Source of the DNA: VRUE01 sp963747765
GTDB lineage: Bacteria; Actinomycetota; Thermoleophilia; Solirubrobacterales; 70-9
NCBI GenBank assembly: GCA_963747765.1
Contig: CAVVGH010000007.1
Span: forward strand, 1-64,000
DNA: 64,000 nt
Direction of reading: 5' to 3'
The position numbers and the translations under genes are program-made. Position 1 is the stretch's first letter; each line of letters begins with the position of its first letter. Under the pieces are notes generated by a model. It saw only the letters and a program-made list of their open reading frames with translations, did not search any database and was not told the DNA's origin. Below are positions 31,713 through 40,176 of the stretch, in pieces.

Positions 31713-33685
31713 GCGGCCTCCGCGACGATTGTGCCGGTGGCGTTGACCTCGGCGTTCCAGCCTGGCGGTACGACGAAGGTCGCCTCCGGCAGCTCGAAGA
31801 CGACCGGGCCCGCGGTGCTCAGCCCCGCAGCGGGCTCCCCTCGCAGCACGGGCGTCTCGTGCCAGGCGCCGTCGAATCGCACCGCCCTGACGCTCTCGGC
31901 CAAGCTCCCTGCAGGCGCCGCCGCGGGCCGCGGTCGTGGTCCCGCCGCGACCATCGCAAGGCCGATGTGGACGAGGACCACCTCGCCGTTGGGGTCGCGG
32001 TGTCCGTAGCGCTCCTCGTGCGCCTGCTCGAAGCGCGAGACGAGGTCGGCCGGGTCGGGCTCGATCGTCCCCGGCACAGGCAGCTCGAAGGCCTGTCCCG
32101 CGTAGCGCATCTCATAGACCACCTCCGGCTCGGCGCCGGACAGATCGCCTCCGAACCGCGTGGCGAGCTCGCCGGCCTCTGTGGCGATTCGCTCCGCGTT
32201 GAGGTCGTCGCCGCTCAGCATCACGGTCCGGGTCGTGTCGTGTCGCCGGTCCGACGCGCAGAGCCCGAGGGCTGAGAGGACGCCGCTGGCCCGCGGGCAG
32301 AGGATGCGATCGATGCCCAGCTCCCCAGCCAGTGCGGCGGCGTGCATCGGCCCGGCGCCGCCGAAGGGAAGCAGCGCGAAGCGGCGCGGGTCGATGCCGC
32401 GCTCGACGGTGACGACGCGCAGCGCCCGCACCATCTCCTGGTTGGCGACTCGGACGATTCCCGAGGCCGTCTCCAGCTCGCCGAGGCCCAGCGAGCGAGC
32501 GAGCGTGCCGATCGCGGCGCGGGCCGCCGCGGGGTCGAGCTTCACGCCGCCGGCAAGGGTCGAGTCGGCTGCCAGGTTCCCGAGCAGCAGGTTTGCGTCG
32601 GTGACCGTCGGTTCGATTCCACCGCGGCCGTAACTGGCCGGCCCGGGGTCCGCGCCGGCCGAGCGCGGTCCGACGCGCAGCGCTCCGCCGGCGTCTCGCC
32701 AGCCGATCGAGCCGCCGCCCGCGCCGACGGTATGCACGTCGACCATCGGCAGCTGGATGATGCGGCCGTCGATCGTTCGCGAGGCGGTTCGCCGCACGAT
32801 GCCGTCCTCGACGACGCACACGTCGCACGAGGTTCCGCCCATGTCGACGCCCAGCACGTTGCGATCGCCGCAGGCGCTTGCGAGGAGACCGGCGCCGACC
32901 GCCCCACCGGCCGGCCCCGACAGAACGCTCCAGGCACCCGTGCGAGCCGCTTCGTCCATGTCCGCAACGCCCCCCGAGGACCGCATGACGAGGGGTTGAG
33001 GAAGCGCGGCGGCAGCGGCGGCCTCGCCGAGCCGACGCAGGTAGCGGCCGAGCAGGGGGGAGAGGTAGGCGTCGATCGTCGTGGTGGAGCAGCGCTCGTA
33101 CTCGCGAAAGCGGGGCAGGACCTCGTGCGATGCGGAGACGTGGACGCCGGGCAGTTCGCGCCGCAGGTGCGCCGCTATGCGAGCCTCGTGCGTGGGGTCG
33201 AGGTAGGAGAAGAGCAGGCACACGGCGACGGACTCGGCGCCGCTCTCGCGCACGAGCGCCGCCAGTCTGCGCGGCTCGCCGGCGGCCAGTGGCTCGACGA
33301 TCCCATCGGGCCCCACCCGCTCCACCGCCTCGAAGCGCAGCTCCGGCGGGACGAGGGGCAGCGGCTTCGGCGTGCAGAGGCGGTAGAGCTCGGGGCGGTT
33401 CTGGCGGCCGATCTCGAGTACGTCTCCGAATCCACGGGTTGCGATCAGCGCGGTGCGCGCTCCGCGTTCCTCCAGCAGGGCGTTCGTGCCGACCGTCATC
33501 CCGTGCGCGAAGGCCTCGATCTGAGTGGCACTCACCCCGGCCCGGCGCAGCACCTCCTCGACGGCTGCGATCACCGCTGTTGACTGGTCCTCGGGGGTCG
33601 TCGGACGCTTGGCGCTGTGGACCCGCTCGCCGTCGAAGAGGACGGCATCGGTGAAGGTCCCGCCTACGTCGACACCGAGCAGCAC
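31697..33685 (-). CDS. Hydantoinase/oxoprolinase subunit A-like
   Basis: 662 residues. An ASKHA-fold ATPase: phosphate-1 motif GVDVGGTFTDAVLFDG at the N-terminus, MRSSGGVADMDEA near residue 235, then GPAGGAVGAG and VLGVDMGGTSCDVCVVE near residue 275. Domain order (Hydant_A_N, Hydantoinase_A, C-terminal region) is complete. It works with the B subunit encoded directly downstream. Members hydrolyse ATP to open cyclic amides; candidate substrates are N-methylhydantoin, 5-oxoproline or a catabolic intermediate. Confidence 0.9.
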   Translation of the reverse strand: MLLGVDVGGTFTDAVLFDGERVHSAKRPTTPEDQSTAVIAAVEEVLRRAGVSATQIEAFAHGMTVGTNALLEERGARTALIATRGFGDVLEIGRQNRPELYRLCTPKPLPLVPPELRFEAVERVGPDGIVEPLAAGEPRRLAALVRESGAESVAVCLLFSYLDPTHEARIAAHLRRELPGVHVSASHEVLPRFREYERCSTTTIDAYLSPLLGRYLRRLGEAAAAAALPQPLVMRSSGGVADMDEAARTGAWSVLSGPAGGAVGAGLLASACGDRNVLGVDMGGTSCDVCVVEDGIVRRTASRTIDGRIIQLPMVDVHTVGAGGGSIGWRDAGGALRVGPRSAGADPGPASYGRGGIEPTVTDANLLLGNLAADSTLAGGVKLDPAAARAAIGTLARSLGLGELETASGIVRVANQEMVRALRVVTVERGIDPRRFALLPFGGAGPMHAAALAGELGIDRILCPRASGVLSALGLCASDRRHDTTRTVMLSGDDLNAERIATEAGELATRFGGDLSGAEPEVVYEMRYAGQAFELPVPGTIEPDPADLVSRFEQAHEERYGHRDPNGEVVLVHIGLAMVAAGPRPRPAAAPAGSLAESVRAVRFDGAWHETPVLRGEPAAGLSTAGPVVFELPEATFVVPPGWNAEVNATGTIVAEAACSTR

Positions 33686-33728
33686 AGGTTGACGCTACCG
33701 CGCCCCGGTCCCGAGCGGGGCGCGGCGC

Positions 33729-35246
33729 TCACTGCCACCTCTCGTGGCGGATGGCCCCGTCGGGGGCAAGGACTATGTGAACGCCGTCGAGCTCGGGATC
33801 GAGGCCGGGGAAATCGACGCGCAGGTGGCCGCCGCGTGACTCGCGCCGCTCCAGGGCGCCGGTGGCGATTGCCGTGGCGAGCGGGTAGGGCTCGGCGAGG
33901 AGCTCGCGCAGCTGCTCGGGACGGCGCACCGGCCCGGCCAGCCGCCAGACCGCGTCGCGGGTCGCTTCGGTGGGAGGCTCAAAACGCCACGCTGGAGGTG
34001 GAGGCGGCTGCTGCTGCTGCTGCTGCTGCGCCGTGGCCACCCTGCCCTCCTCGAGCGCGGCTCCAGCGGCCCGCTCGCCGAAGACAAAGCACTCGATGAG
34101 CGAGTTGGAGGCGAGCCGGTTGGCGCCGTGCAGGCCCGTGCAGGAGCACTCGCCGACCGCGTAGAGGCCGGGAAGCGAGGAGCGGCCGTCCAGGTCAACC
34201 GCGATCCCGCCCACCGTGTAGTGGGCCGTGGGAGCCACCGGGACGGGCTCCGAGGCGGGGTCGAGCCCGGCTTCCACGAGGGAGTCGAAGACGTTTGGAA
34301 ACCGGTCGGGGTCGATCCCCCGCAGGTCGAGGCGCACGTTCTCAGTGCCGTCTGCCTCCATGCGATCGATGATCGCTCTGGCGACCGCGTCGCGGGGGGC
34401 GAGCTCGTCGGTGAAGCGCCGGCTGGAGGCGTCGAGCAGCGTGGCGCCCTCCCCCCGCACCGCCTCGGTGATCAGCCTGCCGTCGAAGCGGGTGCCGGGC
34501 AGGGCAAGCGCAGTCGGGTGGAACTGGCAGAACTCGAGGTCGGCGAGGTCGGCACCGGCCGCGGCTGCCAGCACCGGCCCGGCGCCGATCGCGCCCCATG
34601 GATTGGTGGTCCGGCGCCAGAGCGCCGCCGCACCGCCGGTGGCCAGTACGGTCGCGGTCGCAGTGATCGGCGCCGTCTCGGTGAGCACGCCGTGACAGCG
34701 CTCTCCGTCGCTCCATAGAGCCGTCGCCGAGGCCCGCTCACGCACCTCGATACGCGGTTCGGCGGCAACCATCGCCGCCAGTTTGGCGGTCACCTCGCGG
34801 CCGGTCTGACTGCCGCCCGAGTGGGCGATACGGCGTCGCGTATGTCCTCCCTCGAGGCTGAGCTCGAGCTCTCCGTCGGCCTCCAGGTCGAAGGCGACGC
34901 CGCGCGATTGCAGCTCGCGCACAGCAGCGGGCGCTCCCTCGGTCAGCACCTCTACGGCAGAGGGCCGGCAGAGGCCGCGCCCGGCGGCGATCGTATCGGC
35001 GGCATGTTGGGCCGGCGAGTCGGCTGGGTCGAGTGCCCCAGCCAGCCCGCCCTGCGCCCAGAAGCTGGCGCTCTCGGAGAGCGGCTTGCGCGAAACGAGG
35101 CAGGCCCTGCCGCCGGCTTCCGCCGCGAGCAGCGCCGTCCAGAGACCGGCTGCGCCGCCGCCCACCACGACGACGTCGAACTCGGCGCCTGCGTCTATTT
35201 CCGCCCCATCTCTCGGCGAATCGCGTCCACCTGGCCTCGCAGCCAC
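33729..35246 (-). CDS. nadB: L-aspartate oxidase NadB
   Basis: 505 residues. Flavoprotein oxidising aspartate to iminoaspartate for NAD synthesis. FAD-binding VVVGGGAAGLW (residue about 27), SFWAQGGLAGAL, the FCQFHPTAL substrate region and the ARG-like HGANRLASNSLIECFVFG near residue 385 are characteristic of the succinate dehydrogenase/NadB family. NadA and NadC are not in the window. A low-complexity insert Q7-P5 near residue 410, encoded by seven CTG-complement codons (34008-34028), joins the capping and helical domains. The GTG start overlaps the coiled-coil gene by 52 nt. Confidence 0.93.
   Translation of the reverse strand: MAARPGGRDSPRDGAEIDAGAEFDVVVVGGGAAGLWTALLAAEAGGRACLVSRKPLSESASFWAQGGLAGALDPADSPAQHAADTIAAGRGLCRPSAVEVLTEGAPAAVRELQSRGVAFDLEADGELELSLEGGHTRRRIAHSGGSQTGREVTAKLAAMVAAEPRIEVRERASATALWSDGERCHGVLTETAPITATATVLATGGAAALWRRTTNPWGAIGAGPVLAAAAGADLADLEFCQFHPTALALPGTRFDGRLITEAVRGEGATLLDASSRRFTDELAPRDAVARAIIDRMEADGTENVRLDLRGIDPDRFPNVFDSLVEAGLDPASEPVPVAPTAHYTVGGIAVDLDGRSSLPGLYAVGECSCTGLHGANRLASNSLIECFVFGERAAGAALEEGRVATAQQQQQQQPPPPPAWRFEPPTEATRDAVWRLAGPVRRPEQLRELLAEPYPLATAIATGALERRESRGGHLRVDFPGLDPELDGVHIVLAPDGAIRHERWQ
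34008..34028. repeat. Trinucleotide repeat (CTG)7 in nadB
   Basis: Seven uninterrupted CTG triplets (CAG on the coding strand) encode seven glutamines, followed on the coding strand by five proline codons. Likely variable in length between strains. Confidence 0.9.
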
Positions 35247-35623
35247 GCGGCGGCCGATTCGCGGGCGCGCGCATCCGCATCCGCGGTCGTAGCCTGCACC
35301 TCGGTGGCCCGGGCCTCGGCTGCCCTGACGCGCCGCTCGGCTGCCTCGGCCTGCGCTTCGATCTCGGCGAGACGGCTCTCGGCCGCGGCGATCGCCCGCT
35401 CCTTGGCCTTGCGCTCGCGCTCCAGCTCCTCGTCGTGCTTGGTCTGCAGCTCCTTCAGCTGCTCGGCCGCGCGTAGCCGCTCCTTCTCGAGGTCGGCTTC
35501 GAGCGCTCTGATCTCCGCGGTGGCCCGCTGCTCGGCGGCGTTGGCAGATTCCGCAGCCCGCTGCAGGTCGCGCTCGGCCGCGTCGACGGGGGCGCCGGTG
35601 TCCTCGTCCTTCTGCGGACTCAT
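35195..35623 (-). CDS. Coiled-coil hypothetical protein
   Basis: 142 residues, almost entirely one charged helix (residues 15-125) of Glu/Arg/Ala heptads such as EADLEKERLRAAEQLKELQT, so a dimeric coiled coil is likely. No signal peptide or membrane segment. It overlaps the nadB start by 52 nt on the same strand. No family assigned; related to generic coiled-coil structural proteins only by composition. Confidence 0.65.
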   Translation of the reverse strand: MSPQKDEDTGAPVDAAERDLQRAAESANAAEQRATAEIRALEADLEKERLRAAEQLKELQTKHDEELERERKAKERAIAAAESRLAEIEAQAEAAERRVRAAEARATEVQATTADADARARESAAAWLRGQVDAIRREMGRK

Positions 35624-35635
35624 GGCGTCAATCTA

Positions 35636-36577
35636 TTACGCCGTGCCGAGGATGTCGCGGTAGGCCTCCACCGTTCGCTCCGCCATTCGCGCGGCGGAGA
35701 GCGGAGCGGCGCGAGCGGCGCCCTCTACGCGCGGGTCTCGGGCATCGAGATGCCGGCGGGCCGCTTCGCCCCAGGCGGTCGCGTCGAAGGGCGCGCAGAT
35801 CGCCCCGCGGACTCCCCGCAGCGCAAAGGGTGCGATCCCGACCGGGGTCGAGAGGACCGGGATGTCGCAGGCGAGGGCCTCGATGCAGGCGAGGCCAAAG
35901 CCCTCGTAGTCGGAGGTGACCAGGACCGCGCTCGCGGCGTTTACCCAGAGCGGCATCTGTTCGGGGTCGATCGCCCCTCCGGTCAGCAGCTCGGCCTCAG
36001 CCGCCGAGGCGACCAGGGCCGCCAGGTCGGCTCGCTTCTCGGGCCGGCTCGGGTCGGCGGGGAAGAGGAGGTAGCGACCGGTCGGATCGAGGCCCAGCGC
36101 GCGCCGTGCCTCGGCGCGCGGGATCGGGTGGAAACGGTTGAGATCGGGGCCGCAGGGGAGGACTGCGGTGCCCGGCAGCCTCGGCAGCCCCGGCCTGCCG
36201 TGCTCGGGCTCAAAGAGGGCGCGGGAGACGCCGGCGACGAGATCGACGCGTCGGGCGAGCCGGCGCGAGAGCGGTCCGACGACCCGGTGACGCACGTCGG
36301 TGCCGTGAAAGCTGACGACCAGCGGGCGGGCACCAGCCAGCAGTGCGCACCAGCCAGCCAGCCCGTAATGGGCATGGACCAGGTCGAACCGGTTGCCCCG
36401 CAGCGCCCGGTGCAGCCGCCAGGTGGCGGGGATGTAGTGGCGCGATCCGGGTGGAAAGCCGAACGTCTCGACCGCGACCCCGTGGCGACGGATCTCGTCG
36501 ACCTGATCGCGAACCCAGCGCCCCCGCTGGGGCGTCGTGGCGTCCGGCTCGAGGTTCGTGACCACCAGCACCCGCAT
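35636..36577 (-). CDS. GT-B glycosyltransferase, family 4-like
   Basis: 313 residues from the ATG at 36577 (MRVLVVTNLEPD, the expected first beta strand); a longer frame to 36676 is not needed. VHAHYGLAGW and VVSFHGTDV belong to the N-terminal Rossmann domain. The C-terminal donor-binding domain shows FPADPSRPEKR and the E-x7-E motif in SDYEGFGLACIEALACDIPV near residue 245. It transfers a nucleotide-activated sugar, probably to a cell-surface glycan or lipid. It stands apart from other glycan genes here and is divergent from the pilin gene. Confidence 0.88.
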   Translation of the reverse strand: MRVLVVTNLEPDATTPQRGRWVRDQVDEIRRHGVAVETFGFPPGSRHYIPATWRLHRALRGNRFDLVHAHYGLAGWCALLAGARPLVVSFHGTDVRHRVVGPLSRRLARRVDLVAGVSRALFEPEHGRPGLPRLPGTAVLPCGPDLNRFHPIPRAEARRALGLDPTGRYLLFPADPSRPEKRADLAALVASAAEAELLTGGAIDPEQMPLWVNAASAVLVTSDYEGFGLACIEALACDIPVLSTPVGIAPFALRGVRGAICAPFDATAWGEAARRHLDARDPRVEGAARAAPLSAARMAERTVEAYRDILGTA

Positions 36578-36720
36578 CGGACGCTGAGCGTATCCGTCCC
36601 GGCGCCGCCGGCCTGTCGCCGCCGACTTTTCACGTTTCGGTCGCAGAGTTGGCACATCTGCGTCTGGATCGGTCACAGCTTGCCGCCGACCATCTGCGCA
36701 AACCCGAAAAGGAGGCTTCG

Positions 36721-36969
36721 ATGGTCTACGCGCTGATGGGCTATGCGCACGCTGCGATCACACAGAGGGTGCGGGCGATTTGCGCCCTGGCCGAGGGCGA
36801 GAGAGGGCAGGGAACGGTCGAGTACGTCGGCCTGATCCTGCTCGTCTCGCTGCTGATGGTCGGCATGGTCGCCGCGATGAAGGGCTTCAACGGCAAGCAG
36901 GGCACCGAGCTGGCCGGCGTGATCGTCGACAAGATCAAGGAGGCGGTCGACAAGGTGGCGTTCAAATAG
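36721..36969 (+). CDS. Flp/Fap-type pilin-like protein
   Basis: 82 residues from the ATG at 36721, preceded by AAAAGGAGG. GERGQGTVEYVGLILLVSLLMVG near residues 32-54 (quoted here as its GQGTVEYVGLILL core) has the Gly/Glu/Tyr pattern of class IVb Flp pilins, whose leader is removed by a prepilin peptidase and whose hydrophobic helix packs in the fibre. No tad assembly genes are adjacent. The last 20 bases, including the stop codon, are duplicated downstream. Confidence 0.8.
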   Translation: MVYALMGYAHAAITQRVRAICALAEGERGQGTVEYVGLILLVSLLMVGMVAAMKGFNGKQGTELAGVIVDKIKEAVDKVAFK

Positions 36970-37075
36970 GGCCCTGCCACACAGGGTGGGCTCAGGGAGG
37001 GCCCTGCCACAAGGTGGCGTTCAAATAGAGCCCTGCCACAGGGTGGGCTCAGGGACGTGCCAGAGGGTGGTTCAG
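36950..37075 (+). repeat. Tandem duplication of the pilin 3' end, about 60-bp period
   Basis: ACAAGGTGGCGTTCAAATAG and the following GCCCTGCCACA...GGGTGGGCTCAGGGA block occur at 36950 and again at 37010, then decay into shorter GCCACAGGGTGG-like pieces. The second copy repeats the pilin stop codon. Confidence 0.85.
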
Positions 37076-37084
37076 GGCCGCCAC

Positions 37085-37114
37085 AGGGTGGCTCGGGAAG
37101 CCGAGCCACCCTTT
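37085..37114 (+). terminator. Intrinsic terminator-like hairpin after the pilin gene
   Basis: AGGGTGGCTCGG and CCGAGCCACCCT form a perfect 12-bp stem with a GAAG loop, followed by TTT. It ends the pilin transcript before rph. The stem appears to be built from the degenerate repeat units upstream. Confidence 0.75.
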
Positions 37115-37153
37115 CAGGCGCGTTGCCGCTTCCTCCTGCAGCCAAGCTGGGCG

Positions 37154-37187
37154 CGCTCATGACAGACTCGCGCTCATGACAGACTCG
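37154..37187 (+). repeat. 17-bp perfect tandem duplication at the rph start
   Basis: CGCTCATGACAGACTCG occurs at 37154-37170 and 37171-37187, duplicating the start codon and first codons of rph. The first ATG is out of frame. Confidence 0.95.
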
Positions 37188-37931
37188 CGCAGCTACGATC
37201 GAGCCCCGGCCGACATCCGACCGGTGACGATCGATCCCGGATTCGTGGAGACGGCGGACGGTTCCGCTCTGATTTCGCTCGGCGCGACCCGCGTCATCTG
37301 CACCGCCTCGGTCAACGACACCGTGCCGCGCTGGATGCAGGGCCGCGGCAAGGGCTGGGTGACCGCGGAGTACGCGATGCTGCCGGCCTCGACCGGCGAC
37401 CGCAAGGCGCGCGACGTCTCGCGCGGCAAGCAGGACGGGCGCGGAGTCGAGATCCAGCGGCTGATCGGGCGCTCGCTGCGGGTCGTCGTCGACTTCCGGG
37501 CGCTCGGCGAACGCAGTATCTACGTCGACTGCGACGTGCTGCAGGCCGACGGTGGCACGCGCTGCGCGGCGATCACGGGTGGCTATGTGGCATTGCGATT
37601 GGCCCTGCAGAAGCTGCTCGACGCGAAGAAGATCGAGACGATGCCGCTGACCGGATCGGTCGCGGCGGTCAGCGTCGGCATGGTCAACGGTCGGGCACTC
37701 TGTGACCTTGACTACGGCGAGGACTCCAACGCCGAGGTCGACGCCAACGTGGTGATGACCGGCGACGGTGGCCTGGTCGAGGTGCAGGCGACGGCCGAGC
37801 GCACGCCGCTCTCGCGCGCCTCGCTCGACGAGCTGCTTGGTCTCGCCGAGATGGGCATCTCGAGGCTGCGCGGGGTGCAGGAGCGGGTAACCGGAACCGC
37901 AGAGCCGATTGATCTTCGCCACGGGCAATAG
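37176..37931 (+). CDS. rph: Ribonuclease PH
   Basis: 251 residues. A phosphorolytic 3'-exoribonuclease that trims tRNA 3' ends. RPVTIDPGFVETADGSAL near the N-terminus, the GRGKGWVTAEYAMLP segment, IGRSLR and the active-site region CDLDYGEDSNAEVDANVVM are standard. Length is normal. The start is the second of two duplicated ATGs (the one in frame). It overlaps rdgB by 23 nt, a frequent pairing. No Shine-Dalgarno is evident at the duplicated start. Confidence 0.95.
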   Translation: MTDSRSYDRAPADIRPVTIDPGFVETADGSALISLGATRVICTASVNDTVPRWMQGRGKGWVTAEYAMLPASTGDRKARDVSRGKQDGRGVEIQRLIGRSLRVVVDFRALGERSIYVDCDVLQADGGTRCAAITGGYVALRLALQKLLDAKKIETMPLTGSVAAVSVGMVNGRALCDLDYGEDSNAEVDANVVMTGDGGLVEVQATAERTPLSRASLDELLGLAEMGISRLRGVQERVTGTAEPIDLRHGQ

Positions 37932-38505
37932 GCACAAGCTGCGCGAGATGCGCGAACTGCTCCCCGGTGTCGACTTGGAGGAGTTGCCGGCCGGCATCCA
38001 GCTACCGCCCGAGGAGGGGGATTCCTTTGGGGTGATCGCCCTGGGCAAGGCGCGCGCCGTGCACTCCGTCACGGGTGGGGCAGCGCTCGCAGACGACTCG
38101 GGGATCGAAGCGGTGGGGCTGGGGGGGCGGCCCGGGATCCATTCTGCGCGCTACGGCGGTGCGGGCGCGACCGACCGGGAGAACCTCGAAAAGCTGCTGC
38201 GCGAGGTGGCCGCGGCGGGCGAGGAGCGAGGAGCGGCGTACGTCTGCGCCCTGGCGCTTGTCGAGAGCGACGGCTCCGCGCAGCTGTTCGAGGCGCGCTG
38301 CGAGGGCCGGCTCATCGAGCAACCGCGCGGCGAGGGTGGCTTCGGATATGACCCGGCCTTCGTGCCCCACGACACCGGTTCCAACGACACGCGCACGATG
38401 TCGGAGTTGAGCCGCGCCGAGAAGAACGGGATCAGCCATCGCGGTCGCGCGGCGCGGATGCTGGCCCGCCACCTCGATGGCCGAGGGGCGACGGCGGGAC
38501 CATGA
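37909..38505 (+). CDS. rdgB: RdgB/HAM1 non-canonical purine NTP pyrophosphatase
   Basis: 198 residues from a TTG start (IFATGNRHKLREM). The substrate loop ATGNRHK, LADDSGIEAVGLGGRPGIHSARY (core ADDSGIE with catalytic Asp) and GEGGFGYDPAFVP are family hallmarks. It removes dITP and XTP from the nucleotide pool. It overlaps rph by 23 nt upstream and the transporter gene by 4 nt downstream, forming a tightly coupled operon. The C-terminal HRGRAARML segment is also standard. Confidence 0.93.
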   Translation: MIFATGNRHKLREMRELLPGVDLEELPAGIQLPPEEGDSFGVIALGKARAVHSVTGGAALADDSGIEAVGLGGRPGIHSARYGGAGATDRENLEKLLREVAAAGEERGAAYVCALALVESDGSAQLFEARCEGRLIEQPRGEGGFGYDPAFVPHDTGSNDTRTMSELSRAEKNGISHRGRAARMLARHLDGRGATAGP

Positions 38506-39413
38506 TTCGCACGAAGAGCGGCGCGGCGGCGCTCTCGATTGCCTCCAACTCGACTCTGATCGCGATCAAGCTCGCGGCCGGGGCGATCACCGGGTCGATC
38601 GCGATCGTCACCGAGGCGATCCATTCGCTGATCGACCTCGTTGCCTCGGTCGTCGCCTTCGTGTCGGTGCGCAAGGCGGATGAGCCCGCGGACGCGGAGC
38701 ATCCCTACGGACACGCGAAGGTCGAGAGCCTGGCGGCGGCGGTCGAGGGAATGCTGATCCTCGTCGGGGCCGGGATCATCGTCTTCGAGGCGACTCGCCG
38801 GCTGGCGGTCGGCGCCAGCGTCGATGCGCTGGGCGTCGGGATCGCGGTCATGGGACTTTCGGTGGTCGCCAACCTGGCCGTCTCGACGGTGCTCTTCCGG
38901 CAGGCGCGGGCCCACGACTCGCCGGCGCTGGAGGGCGACGCGGCCCACCTGCGAGCCGACGCGCTCACCTCCGCCGGGGTATTGCTCGGCCTTGTCCTGG
39001 TCGAGCTGACCGGGGTCGTGGCGCTGGACTCGATCACGGCGCTTTTGGTGGCCGGTGCCATCGTGGCGGCGGGGCTGCAGATCCTGCGGCGATCCTCCGG
39101 TGTCCTGGTGGACGAAGCGCTTCCGCCGCAGGAGATGGATCGGATCGAGGCCGCGATCGCGGCCGCCCGAACGCCCGAGGTCGCCGGCTATCACAAGCTG
39201 CGCGCCCGGCGGGCGGGGAGCTACCGCCACATCGATCTCCACGTGCAGTACCGCTCGGGCACGAGCCTCGAGCGAGCGCATGAGCTGGCCCATGAGATGC
39301 GGGACGCGATCGAGGACGCCATCCCCGGTGCCGAAGTGCTGATCCACGCCGAGCCAGAGACCTCACTGCGCGATCCGCACCGTGCCCGCTCGGGGCCGTT
39401 CCGGGCCGGTTAG
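38502..39413 (+). CDS. Cation diffusion facilitator (CDF) metal transporter
   Basis: 303 residues, overlapping rdgB by 4 nt (ATGA). Six membrane segments between residues 10 and 205. The transport-site motif HSLIDL near residue 40 (an HxxxD-type site with the neighbouring E-A-I) and HLRADALTS near residue 150 identify the CDF family; HPYGHAKVE near residue 67 is conserved. The C-terminal domain ends with HELAHEMRDAIE. Exports divalent metals such as zinc or manganese by proton antiport; the metal cannot be decided. Confidence 0.9.
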   Translation: MIRTKSGAAALSIASNSTLIAIKLAAGAITGSIAIVTEAIHSLIDLVASVVAFVSVRKADEPADAEHPYGHAKVESLAAAVEGMLILVGAGIIVFEATRRLAVGASVDALGVGIAVMGLSVVANLAVSTVLFRQARAHDSPALEGDAAHLRADALTSAGVLLGLVLVELTGVVALDSITALLVAGAIVAAGLQILRRSSGVLVDEALPPQEMDRIEAAIAAARTPEVAGYHKLRARRAGSYRHIDLHVQYRSGTSLERAHELAHEMRDAIEDAIPGAEVLIHAEPETSLRDPHRARSGPFRAG

Positions 39414-39416
39414 GGC

Positions 39417-39566
39417 CTACGGCGAGGGCAGCAGGTTGACGGCCGCGGCCAGGCCGACGGCGGCGACGGTCACCGCGTAGCCGGTGTAGCCGCTGATCGC
39501 GAAGAGGATTGCGGCGAGAGCGCAGACGCTCACCACGGTGATCCACGAAGCTCGAGCGAGTCCCAT
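39417..39566 (-). CDS. Very small two-helix membrane protein
   Basis: 49 residues from the ATG at 39566 (MGLARASWITVVSVCALAAI at the start), with two hydrophobic helices around residues 7-24 and 28-45 separated by GYTGY. It is squeezed between the CDF gene (convergent, 3-bp gap) and the divergent Roadblock-like gene. No Shine-Dalgarno is visible. The hydrophobicity pattern and close fit to the gap support it; it could still be a chance frame. Confidence 0.45.
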   Translation of the reverse strand: MGLARASWITVVSVCALAAILFAISGYTGYAVTVAAVGLAAAVNLLPSP

Positions 39567-39580
39567 GGCCCGGTATTTTC

Positions 39581-39964
39581 ATGCAAATGGCCGACGACGT
39601 GGCGAGTGGAGAGATTTCGGGCGAGGCGGCCGAGACCGCTCTTGCCTTTTTCGCCGAGATGTCGCCCGACCTTCGCGGTGCGGCGATCCTTGGCCCGGGG
39701 GGCTCGGTGCTGGCAGCCAGCGGCGATCCGCAGCGCTGGCGTGAGGACGCCGCGGCGCTGCTCGAGGTCGCGGATCGGTCCGGGGACGAGCCGGTCGAAC
39801 AGGTTCACATCGGCACCGAGCAGGGCGAGGTCTTCGCCCTGCGCCACGGCGATCTCGCCGCGGTGGCGGTGACGGAGCGCTTCGCGCTCGCCTCGCTGAC
39901 GCTCTTCGACATGCGCTCCCTGCTGCGCGATCTCGCCAGCGGCGGTGCCGGAGCCCGGCGGTGA
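39581..39964 (+). CDS. Roadblock/LC7-like small protein
   Basis: 127 residues. The order beta-helix-beta with RGAAILGPGGSVLAASGDP, then a helix and EVFALRHGDLAAVAVTERF, resembles Roadblock/LC7 (MglB-like) domains, which bind small GTPases or act as dimeric platforms. Two nearby ATGs (39581 and 39587) could start it. It overlaps the next small gene by 4 nt (GTGA), which in turn overlaps tldD, so it is the first gene of the tld operon. Confidence 0.55.
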   Translation: MQMADDVASGEISGEAAETALAFFAEMSPDLRGAAILGPGGSVLAASGDPQRWREDAAALLEVADRSGDEPVEQVHIGTEQGEVFALRHGDLAAVAVTERFALASLTLFDMRSLLRDLASGGAGARR

Positions 39965-40176
39965 CGCCCAAGCCACACAGAGTGCTGCTCGATCGCGTTT
40001 CCGGCTACGCCGACGAGGCGGCCGCCTACGTGAGACGCCGTCGCGCGGCCCGCCGGCCGTTCGCGCGCCTCTACTACCCGGGAGGGCGCGCCGCCGACCG
40101 CGCCGCGGACTCCGCGGCCGCCGAGCTGTTCGTGGCCGCCGGGAGGTTGATCGAGCTGGCTGGGAAGCGCCGATGA
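39961..40176 (+). CDS. Small basic hypothetical protein in the tld operon
   Basis: 71 residues from GTG, overlapping the Roadblock-like gene by 4 nt and tldD by 4 nt (ATGA). Arg-rich and helical, with an RVSGYADEAAAYVRRRRAAR segment. Its coupled position shows it is translated; function unknown. It could serve as a partner or substrate of the TldD/E protease (inference). Confidence 0.6.
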   Translation: MTPKPHRVLLDRVSGYADEAAAYVRRRRAARRPFARLYYPGGRAADRAADSAAAELFVAAGRLIELAGKRR

